This document shows positions 13,401 to 25,400 of a DNA stretch of 64,000 bases, one piece after another. A model generated the notes under the pieces. It searched no databases and had not been told where the DNA came from. It saw only the letters and a list, made by a program, of their open reading frames with translations. Location: the NCBI RefSeq assembly GCF_022682495.2, contig NC_071392.1, forward strand, positions 76,530,097-76,594,096, in the 5' to 3' direction. The position numbers and the translations under genes are program-made. Origin of the DNA: Desmodus rotundus (Eukaryota > Chordata > Mammalia > Chiroptera > Phyllostomidae). Numbering within the stretch: position 1 is the stretch's first letter; each line of letters opens with the position of its first letter.

Positions 13401-16400
13401 TCCAACTCTCGTTCAGCACTTTATGAAGGACTTTTCCATATCATTAAAGATGTTTCAAAATTACTTTCAAAAAATACAAAATCAGATTATGAAATATGAT
13501 TAATAAAATAATTTTTAACAATGGCAGACATTTAACTTGTTTTACCCTTTTGGCTCGTGTAAAGGTGTCGCAGTGAGCGTCACTGCGCACGAGTCCTTCT
13601 GTGCTCCGTTTGCAGAGCATCGCTGCACAGACGCCATTCGACAAAAGCTGCCAAACTGCTTTCCAGAAAAACTGAATCAGTTTATTATTCCACCTTCTTT
13701 ATGTATGCAAAACATCAGTCTCCCTTACATGTACTGACTGCCTTTTGTCTTTTTTGCCAATTTGATGGGTAAAAATATAACTCATTCTCAAGTTAATTTA
13801 CATTTTCTGGTTACTAGTGGAAATGACTATTTAAAAATATACAGATCCTTTGGTTATTTTATGAATTATCACTTGGAATTTTTTGAAGTATAAGAGTTCT
13901 TTCTATTATTTATATTTTACATTTATATTTTATTTCAGTGTATCACTCTCTAGTTTTCTTTATATATTTTTTATAAACATTTAAAATGTAATCATATTTA
14001 GTTTTCTTTATATATTTTTTATAAACATTTAAAATGTAATCATATTTATTAGCATTATCCTTTGTGACTTCTTTCTTTGCGTTACCCAGTAGGGATGGTT
14101 TTTACATAATGACACCACATTTCAGAAAAGAATGCTTTAAAGGAATATATTCTTTAAATTCCCACTGGCTTTCTTATAGTCAGACAGGTAAAATTAACAT
14201 CAAGAGAACAACAAATATTCCACTGTTGGGGACGGCTTTGTGTGGTGTCAGGGACTGTAGCCCTGGGCAAGCAAGGCCTTGAAAGAGGCTGGAAGTCTCT
14301 TCCGGAACCCAGAGGATGCTGGAAGCAGGCAAGACCCGCTACTAGCATGGAGGGTTCCTGTGGGAGATCAGGCCTAGAGAACCCATGACACCCCTTGAGG
14401 CTTGCTCTGCTTTGTCTAGCCCTGTTGCCGCCAATCAGATATTGAAGTCTAAAAGCAGAAAGAGTGAACTCCTTATCTCATGAAGCACACCTTAACAACC
14501 ACCTGGCATCAGCACCTCTAACAGACCCTCGCCTGTGGCAAATCTCTGTGTCCCTTCCATTGTAATCTGTGGATAATGTCTGTTTTCTATAACTATAGCC
14601 TTTGGGCATTGATTGATGAGCTTTGCATGCATACTGTGTACCCCTGTGCGGGGCATTCTCCAGTAGAGGGAATCGCCATCCCCCTTTCCCGCTGGAACAA
14701 CAGATTGTGTCTAAGACAACTTATTTCTCACCCGCGGCAGCCAGGACAGGGCATCCCACATCCCACTAAACATATGAGCATCCCACCCCAGGGTCGAGCG
14801 TTCACGTACCTGCTTGTGACGATGATCACATCCTCAGAGATGTTAGCCATTTCTTTGATGGTAAGGTAGCACATCCGTCTCAATATTTGCTGAAATTATT
14901 CATAAAAGGCAACAGGTTATTTCTAAGAAAATGGTTTTTTAAACTGTTTGAAGTGAGGTCCCCAAGTAGATGTATTTAGAAAGTTACTCTGAAAAAGATT
15001 CTCAAGCCCTGGCCGGGTAGCTCAGTTGGCTAGAACGTCTTCGCAGTACGCCAACATTGCAGGTTTGATCCCCGGTCAGAGCAGGAACAAGAAACAACCC
15101 ATGAAGGTACAACTAAGTGGAACAACAATTCAGTGTTTCTCCCTCTCTCAAATCAATACATTAAGAAAAAAAAGATTCTCGTCCACCCAAAAAGTCCTTT
15201 CAAAAATATCTGGATGAGAAAATATTTAGAATACTACTATTTGCTAAACATGAGTGATTAATGCACAAACACTGGGCAGCATCTAGATGAAAACTCAAAA
15301 GTTCCGTTAATTATACAGGTTTTTATGCAGAGACATCCAAAGTTAGACTCTGACAGCGTGAGTCCAAAGACAAGATTTTCAAAGTGTTAAGACTTGTCCT
15401 GAAAAATGTATTTTTAAAATTCTTTAAAAATATATATGGAGAGATGGGCAGACTCTGCATTTTCCCCAGTTCAGCACATACAGATGTTTTTCCTTAAAGT
15501 ATTTGTGGTTGTATAACCAACTCCCATTTTCAATTATCAAGATTTCTAGGTGGATACCTGAATCTAAAATAAGTGTTAAGCTAACAATAATAAAGTGTTG
15601 TCTACTCTTCCTCCTCACTCGGATCTCTGATTTATTCGTACACTATGAGCTGTGGTTCCTCTAGCCGGTCTAGCCTCATTCGAATGTCTTGTAAGTAGTG
15701 AAACTCAAATACATCAGACCCATCTTCAGAGTCCAGACTGCAGAGAGAATCTGGTGGAGACTCCTGAGCCCATTGAGAAAAGAGAATAAGGGAGTGAGGA
15801 TTCTCACAGTAATTAAACACACACACACACACACACACACATCACCCCTAGAAAGAGAAAGCCAGTAACGGGGCAGATATACCTATATGACACTCCTATG
15901 AGAAGGAAAAAGAAAGTAAGAATCAAAACGTCAGAACTACAGATAATTCCACCCCCCCAATCACACACATTTACCAGAAAGCAGAATAAAACTGAAGACA
16001 GGAAAAATTAAAACCACATTTCAGACACCACCTCGTACCCACCAAAATGATTAAAATTTTAAAAATGACAATACACATGTTAAAAAAGACGGGCTCATAA
16101 GTACCCAAATAAATTGTCTAAACAAATAACACAGAGATGCTAAATAAAATAGAAACGAGAATTTAAATATGTAGTCAAGGACAAAATGAAGGGCACTGCA
16201 TAGGTGCCAAAAATGGAACAACAAACAACTCCTAACCACAGAAGTACAAGGCCAGGTTCTTACTGGCCTAGGATAAAGTATCTAAAGTCTAGGAAGGATG
16301 AGATTCTAAAAGGTATATTCTTCAGACACAGGAAAAATTATTCTGGATAATAACCCAGAAACATAGCAAGGAATGAAGAGTAAAAAGAAAAAAAGTGGTA

Positions 16401-19400
16401 AATAGTAACAAGACAGTGTGGGTATTGGCAAAAGAATAGACAAATAGATCAATGGGATAAAATAGACCACCCAGAAATACACTCACATAAACAGAGTCAA
16501 CTGATCTTTGACTACAGAGAAAAGGCCCTACGATGGTGCTGGAACAACCAGACATCCACAGGCAAAAACATAAATCTAGACAAAGACCTTCCACTCTTCA
16601 CAAAAATTAACTCACAGTGGATCACAGACCTAAATGTAAAGTGCGAAACTGCAAAACTTTCTTCTAAAAACCAAATGACCCTGGGAGAAAATATTTTCAG
16701 AACACATATCTGAAAAAGGACTGTTATGCAAAATTTACCAAAAAACTCTTTTAAAAAAAGTCAAAAAACCCCAAAACCCTGATTTAAAAATGGTCCCAAA
16801 AGCCCTAGTTGGGCAGCTCCACTGGTTAGAGTATCACCCCAATACGTCAAGTTTAAGGGCTCGGTTTCCAGTCAGGGCGCATACAAGAAGAAACCAATGA
16901 ACGCATAAACAATCAAATAGATGTTTCTCGCTCTCCCTCTCTCCCAACCCCCATTCTCTAAAATCAATTAAAAAAATAAAATTAAAATTAAAAAGAGGGG
17001 GCTAAAGACCTAAACAGAAACCTCACTTAATAAGACACAGAGATTCCCTGGCTGGTATGGCTCAGTCAGTTGAAACATCATCCCGTACACCAAAAGGTTG
17101 CGGGTTCAATCCCCAGTAGAGGATTATATGAGAGGGAAAAGATCGATGTTCCTCTCAAATCAATGAACATATTTTTAAAAATAAAAAAGAAGATACACAG
17201 ATGGCAAGTGAGTATATAAAAAAATTGTCCACATCATATGTCATCAAAGAAAGGCAAATTAAAATGAGATACCACTATACTCCTAATAGAATGGCCAAAT
17301 CCAGAACACCGACAACACCAAATATTGATGCGGATGTGGAACAAGAACTCTCATTCCTTGTTGGTGGAAATAAAAACGGTACAGTCACTTTGGAAGATGT
17401 TTGGCGGTTTCTTACAAACTAAACATACTGTGACCTTACAATCCAGCCATAGTGCTCCCTGGTATTTCCCCAAAGGAGTGGAAAACTTATGTCCACACAA
17501 AAACCCGCACAAGAATGTTTACAGCAGCTTTATTCACAATTGCCAAAAGCTGGAGGGAACCAGTATGTCCTTTAGTAGGTGAATGGATCACCTGTGGTTT
17601 GTCCAGACAACAGAATATGATTCAGCACTAGAAATGAATGAGCTCTCAAGCCATGAAAAGACATGGAGGAAACTAAAATGCCTATTAATCAGCAAGTGAA
17701 AGCAGCTGACTGAAAAGGCTACATGCTGTATGAGTCAAACTATATGGCATTCTCGAAAAGGCAAAACTATGGAGACAGTGAAAAGGGATCCATGGTTGCC
17801 AGGGATTACAGGGGAAGGGAGGGAGTATGAAGAATTTTGAAGGCAGTGAGAATACTCTGTATAGTTTAATAATGGACGCATGTCATTATACGTTTGTCCA
17901 AACCCACAGAATGTGAACACCAGGACTGAACACCAACATGAACTGTGGACTCTGGTGACTATGAAGTATCAATATAGGTTCATCAATCGTAACAAATGTA
18001 CCACTGTGGGGGGTGTTGATCTCGGGGAGGCTATGCACACGAAGGGTCAGGGAGTATATGGAAAATCTCTGCACCTTCCTCTTAATTTTGCTGTGAACCT
18101 AAAACTGCTCTTAAAAAAAATCCTTTAAAAAAAAAAGTGGTAAAAGCATGGGTAAAACTGCATGAATAACAAAAACCAATGTTATGATATGTAAATATAT
18201 ACATTTATATACTCACATACATATAGGTAACAAGTATCCTAAGGTCCTCAAATTTCCGTGAACACATAAAAGATAAGATGAATATCAGATTTTGATAAAT
18301 CAAAAATTCATGTTGCAATTTCTAGGCTAACCACTAACAAAACTTTGAAACTATTATCCCACAGGTTGTTGCTGCTGCTCTGCTTATTTTTATTCAGTCT
18401 GTTTCTGTTTCATTCTGGATAGTTTCCATCCGGCTTCAAATTCACTGATTTCCCCCATGCGGTCTTTAATCTTCTATTAACTCCATGCAATGTATTTCTC
18501 ATGACAGAAAGATAGATAAGAGAGATAGTTTCTGTCTTTCTTTTTTTTAATAAATTTCTAGGTCTCTCTGGATGTCTTATTTTGTTCCTCATTCTTACTA
18601 TGTCTTTCGATACATTGTTAAGCATCTAGACCACATCTATAATAGCTGTTTCAATGTCATTACCAGCTCATCCATCATCTTTATCACTTCTGGGTTTGTG
18701 TCTGTTGATCCATTCTTCTCCTGATTGTGGATAATTTTTTATTGCATGCAGTACATGGTTGTTACGTGCTAGATTTTTTTTTTTTACATAGTATTGTATG
18801 TATTGTTCACTCTGTTATGAAGTAAAGTTACCTGGAATCAGTTTTTCACTTTTCAGGCTTGCTTTGAAGCGTTTAAAGCTTTAGTCTAAGGCTAACACAT
18901 ACCCATTACCGATGTGATGCCTTGCTGAGAACTGTACTAGATGACAAGGTCTTTCCGCTCTCACTGATGGGAATACGAACTATTCTCAGCCTGGTGTTCT
19001 GGTGAGTCTTTGGCCTTGGGTAGTTTCCTTTTACATATACATGGGCCAGTGCTTATCCAAAGACTCAAGGGGAGCTCCAGCAGATGGTTGGAACTATCTC
19101 CTGCCTTTCTTTTCTCCCTCTTCTCTCTTCAACCCCACTCCCTCTCCTCCCACCTCCTTCCCCCCTTACTGTGCCCTTCGAATTTGAGCATTCTTGCCCT
19201 CCCCAAACTCCACGTGTTTTCTCAATTGAGAGAGATGACTAGGTTCCTTTTCAGTATGCCCTTCTTGACCTGAGGCCTGTGATCTGCCTCTAGGCAACGA
19301 GTTACTGGAATCCTAGGGCTCACCTTGTTCTTCTTTCTCATCAAATCACAGTCCTGGGATGCCTACTAAGCTAATGTCTGAAAACTACTATGAAATATAT

Positions 19401-22400
19401 TTTGTTTGATTTTCCAGGTATTAATGGTAGAGGGTAAATCTAGCCCCTTTACTCAATCACGGCTGGAAGCAGAACAGAAATGTGTTCCTAATATCAAAAC
19501 ATATGATAAAAAAACCATGTGGTGAATTACCTAATTAGTCCTTTATTATTCATTTCCAACACTAATCCACTGTAATTAACGAACAGTCTATACAATTTCA
19601 TTCCTTTGAAATTTGTTGTCTTGCTTTATGACTCAATATAGTCAATTTCTGTAATTATTCTGTGTTCTCCATTTAGATTTAATGTAAAATTTAATTTAAA
19701 TGTAATGCAAAATTTAATTTAAAAAACTGATTTACATTTAACATTGATAATAATGATCTGTATCTACCATCTATTATATGATTTATGCTTATCCTGCTTG
19801 ATCTATGTTTCTTTTTTTTAATCCCTTATTCTGGTATGATTTTTTAGCATTCTAGTTTGGGGTTTTGTTTTGTTTTGTTTTTTTTGCATAACTAGTTTGG
19901 AAGAGAAAAACAATAAAGAAAAATCAATGAAACAAAAACTGGTTCTGTTAAGAGATCAGTAAGCTTATAAGCCTCTAGACAAATTTTCTAGGAATAAAAG
20001 AGAGAAGATACAATTTACCAATATCAGAATGCAAGAAGAGACATCATTATAAATCCTACAAACATTAAAAGAATAAGGGAGTACACACCATGAACAATTT
20101 TATGCCAACAAAGTTCAGCAACTCAGAGGAAATGGACAAATTCCTTGAAAGACACAAACTACCAGAGCTCACTCAGGAAGACAAATAATCTGAATAGCAC
20201 CTTATTTATTTCCACTTAATGGGTTAACTATCAAAAATCTTTCCACAAAGAAGATGACTACAATAGTGAACTCCTTCAAACATTTCATGAAAAATTAATG
20301 ATTCTACAAAAACTCTTTCTGAAAGCAGAATAGAAAGAAAACTTCCCAATTCATTTTATGAAGCCAGCATTTTCCAATTACAAAACCCGGAGAAAAACAT
20401 CATAAGAAAAAACCACAGATCAATATATTTCATGGTCAGAGACTCAAAATCCTTAACCAATATTATTAACAAATGGAAACCAAAGGTTTTATACTTTTCA
20501 GGAAAATAAATAAATGCATCTCACCATATCAATATTGTAAAAAAGAAAAGCCATGATAATCCAATGGATATAGAAAAGCATTTGACAGAATTCAATATCC
20601 ATCCATGAGAAAAATCTTTCGGCAAACTAGGAATAGAAAGGAACTTCCTCAACCTGATAAAGGTCACCTATGAAAACCTTAGAGCTAACAACACACTTAA
20701 CAGTGAAAGACTAAATACGGACCCCTAAAGATCAGAAACAAAGCAAGGATGTCCCTGAGACCAGCACTTCTATTCACACTGCATAACAGTGTAAGAAGAC
20801 AGTAAGGTAAGGTAAACAAATAAAAAGCACACAGATTGAAAAGGAAAAAGCAAATTCTCAGGAATCTCCCATAATACTCCCAGAACAAATAATTCAATTG
20901 AACAAGATCACAAGACACAGTGCAATATACAAAAATCAATTTAATTTCTATAGACTACCTACAAACAACAGAAATACAACAGCATAAAAATATTAAGTAC
21001 TTTAGGGTAACTTTCACAAAATATGGGTAAGACTTGTGTGCTACAAGCTGCAATACTGCTGAGAGGACTTAGAGACTTGCATAAAGGGAGATAGATACAC
21101 ACCATGTTTGTAGAGCAGGAAACTCAACAATGATACGTTAATTCTCCTCGAATTGATTTTTACATTCAATGCAATCCACAACAAAGTTACAGCAGGATTT
21201 TCCCCCCTTTTTCTAAAAGTTAAATTTACTGGGATGACTTTGGTTAATAAGATTATACAGATTTCAAAAAACTATGGTATATTTACACAATGGAATTCTA
21301 TGCAGCAGAGAGAAAAAAGGAGCTTATACCCTTTGCAACAGCATGGATGGAACTGGAGAGCATTATGCTAAGTGAAATAAGCCAGATGGTGAGGGACAAA
21401 TACCATATGATCTTACCTTTAACTGGAACATAATCAACAGAAGAAAAAAGCAAACAAAATATAACCAGAAACATTGAAGTTAAGAACAATCTAACAGTAG
21501 CCAGGGGGGAGTGGGGAGGGGACAGTGATGAGAGGGGATTACAGGAACTACTATAAAGGACACATGGACAAAATCAAGGGGGAGGGTGGAGGTGGGGGAG
21601 GGTGGGGGATTCGGCTGGGGTGGGGTGGAGGGATGGGGAGAAAAGGCATACAACTGTAATTGAATAACAATAAAAATTAAAAAAAAATTACATAGATTTC
21701 AAATGTACACTTCCATGAAACATGACCCATTTGTGTGCCCACCGCCAAAGCCAAATCATCTTCTGTCACCATATATTTGACCCCCTGTACCCTTTACTAC
21801 CCTGCTAACCACCCCCCCACACACACCTTCCCTCTGGTAACCACCATACTGTTGTCTGTGTTGATGGGTTTTTGTGTGTTTTTGTTGTTTGTTCATTTGT
21901 TATTTTCAGTTATATCCCACATATGAGGGAAATCCTCTGATTCTTAACTTCCTGACTGATAGATTTCATTTAGCACAATGTTCTCAAGGTCCATCCATGT
22001 TGTCACGAGTGGCGGTATTTCATCCTTTCTTATGGCTTAGTATTCCATTGTATATAGGGCCCACATCTTCTTTAGCCAACCATCTATCAAAGGACACTTT
22101 GGTTGTCTCCGTGTCTTGGCCACCATGAGCAATGCTGCAATGAACACAGGGGTGCATATATCTGTGAATAAATGTTTTCAAATTTTTCAGGTAGGTACCC
22201 AGAAGAGGGATTACTGGCTCATAATGGTAACTCTTCTTAATTTTTTTGAGGAACTTCCATACTGTTTTTGATAGTGACTGTACACGTTTACTTTCCCACC
22301 AGCAGTGGATGAGGGTTCCTTTTCCTCCACAACCTCTTCAATTTACTACTTTCCTTGATAAGAGAATCTCATTGTAATTTTGATTTGCATTTCCCTAACA

Positions 22401-25400
22401 GCCAGCGAAGTTGAGCATCTTTCTGTATGTGTGTCTTCCTGGGGAAAAGTATCTGCTCAGGTTCTCTGCCCATTTTTTAATTGGATTGCTTGTTTGTTTG
22501 GTGTTGAGTTATATGAGTTCTTTATATATGTTGGATATTAGTGCCTGGTTGAAGCTTTTGTTTGCAAATATCTTCTCTCCTTTGGTTGGTTGTCTGTTTT
22601 GTTGGCAGTTTCTTTTGCTGTGTAGAAGCTTTTTAGTTTAACATAGTCCCATTCATTTCTTTTTGCATTTAATTCCCTTGACCTTGGGGTCAAATTCGTA
22701 AAATCTCCTCTAAGACCAAGGTCCATAAGTTTAGTGCCTATGCTTTCTTCTATGTAATCTACTGTTTTAGATCTTATATTTAGGTCTTTGATCCATTTAG
22801 AGTTAATTTTTGTGTATGGAAACAAACTATAGTCCAATTTCATTCTTCCGCATGTGGCTTTCCATTTTTCCCACCACCATTTATTTGAAGAGGCTTTCTT
22901 CTTTCCATCGTATGTTTTTGCCTCCTTTATCAAAAATTATTCGCCCACATACATGTGAGTTTATTTCTGGGCTCTCAATTCTGTTCCATTGGTCTCTGTG
23001 CCTGTTTTTCTGCCAATCCCATGTTATGCTGATTATCACTGATTGCTTTGTAGTATATTTGAAGTCAGGGAGTGTGACACCTCCAGCTTCGTTCTTTTTT
23101 CTCAGGATTGCTTTGGTCTCTCGGGGTCTTTTGTAGTTCCATGTAAATCTGATTAGTTTTTGTTCTATTTGTCAAAAAAAATGTCACTGGGCCCTGGCCA
23201 GTGTGGCTCAGTTGGTTGAGCGTCATCCTGCAAACTAAAGGGTCCCTGGTGTGATTGCCGGTCGGGGCACATGCCTAGGTTGCGGGTTCAGTCCCCAGTC
23301 AGGGGACGTGCAAGAGGCAACCAACTGATGCCTCTCTCTGACATCAATGTTTCTTTCCCTCTCTTCCTCCCTCCCTTGCCCGCTCTCTAGCATCAATAAA
23401 AGAAAAAAAGTTGAACAAAAAGTCATTGGGATTTTGATGGAAATTGCATTAAATCTGCATACTGCTCTGGATGACATGGACATTTTAACTATGTTGATTC
23501 TTCCAATCCATGAACATGAAATATCTTTCCATTTCACTCTCTTTTTCAATCTGTGCTAATAATGCTTTGTAGTTTTCAGTATATAGGTCCTTTGCATCCT
23601 TTTTAAAGTTTATTCCTAGGTGTTTTATTCTTTTTGTTGCAATTGCAAAAGGAAAATTTTTATTATTTTTTTACTCTTGTTTATTCTGTTACAGTTGCCC
23701 CAATTTTTCCCCCCTTGCCCTCCTGCGTCCCGCCCCACCCCCTGCTCCCACAGTCCATGTCCATGGGTCATTCATACATGTTCTTTGACTAGTCCCTTCC
23801 CCTTCTTCCCACCATCTGCCCTCTCCTCTATTCCATGTTTCCATGTTTCTAGTTCTGTTTTGCTCATTAGCTTATTTTGTTCATTAGATTCCTTTTATAA
23901 GTGAGGTGATATGGTATTTGTCTTTCACCAACTGGATTATTTCACTTAGCATAATAGTCTCCAAATCCAACCATGCTGTTGCAAAGGGAGGGAATTCCTT
24001 CTTCTTTCTGCTGCATAGTATTCCACTGTGTAGATGTAACACAGTTTTTTATTCCATTCAACTATTTATGGGCAGTTAGGCTGTTTCCAACACTTGGCTA
24101 TTGTAAATAGAACTGCTATGAACATAGGGGTGCATAAGTTCTTTTGAATTGGTGTTTCAGGATTTTTAGGGTATATTCCCAGCAGTGGAATCATTGGGTC
24201 AAAGGCAGCTCCATTTTTAATCTTTTGAGGCAATTCCATACTGTTTTCCACAGTGGCTGCACCAGTCTGCATTCTCACCAACAGTGCAGTAGGGTTCCCT
24301 TTTCTCCACATCCTCACCAGCACTTGTTTGTTGATTTATTAATGATAGCCATTCTGACAGGTGTGAGGTAATATCTCACTATGGTTTTAATTTGCATCTC
24401 TCTGATGACTAGTGATGCTGAGCATTTTTTCATATGTCTCTGGGCCCTCTGCATGTCCTCCTTGGAGAACTATCTATTCAGGTACTTTGCCCATTTCTTT
24501 TCTTTTCATTGTTCAGTTCAGTTGTCCCACCGTTTTCCTCATTGCTCTCACCTATCCTGCCCCCCCCCCGACTCCCACACTCAGTAACCCCCACTGTCCA
24601 TACCTAATGTTTGTCTCCCTGGTGTTAAGTCGTGTGAGTTCTCCATATATGTTGGAGATCAAACCCTTGTCTGATATATCACTGGCAAATATATTCTCCC
24701 ATACAGTCAGTTCTCTTTTCATTTTGATGGTTTCTTTAGCCATGCAAAAGCTTTTTAATTTGATGTAGCCCCATTTGTTTATTTTTTCCTTTATTTCCCT
24801 TGCCCTAGGAGATATATCATCAAAAATATTGCTATATTTTTATGTGGGATATCTGAAATTTTACTGCCTATGTTTTCCTCTGGGACTTGAATGGTATCAT
24901 GACTTATATTTAAGTCTTTTATCCATTTGGAGTTTATTTTGGTGTATGATGTAAGTTGGTGGTCTAGTTTCATTTTTTTTTTTGTAGGTACCTGTCCAGT
25001 TCTCCCAATACCATTTATTGAAGAGACTACTTTTACTCCATTATAAGCTTGTGCCCCCTTTGTCAAATATTAATTGACCATAGAGACATAGGTTTATTTC
25101 TGGGCTCTCCATTCTGCTCCATTTATCTATGTGTCTGTTCTTATACCAGTACCAGGCTGTTCTAATTACAGTAGCCTTGTAATATAGTTTTATACCAAGT
25201 ATTGTGATCCCTCCAACTTTATTCTTCTTTCTCAAGACTGCTGAGGCTACTCGGGGTCTTTTTTTGGTTCTGTATAACTTTTTGGAATATTTGTTCTAGA
25301 TTAGTAAAATATGCCATTGGTATTTTAATAGGGAGTGTGTTGAATCTATAGATTGCTTTGAGTAGTATGGACATTCTAATGATGTTAATTCTTCCAATCC

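Larger units (their letters stand above)
16020..18130 (+). mobile_element. LINE-1, 3' half, interrupted by two SINEs
   Basis: Sense L1 text: ..actgatctttgactacagag.., ..tcaactcacagtggatcac-like.., ..gatgcggatgtggaacaag.., ..ccaaaagctggagggaacc.. and a 3' UTR ending near the A-rich stretch at 18112-18135. SINEs at 16801 and 17045 are inserted in it and so are younger. Frames are broken. Confidence 0.8.
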
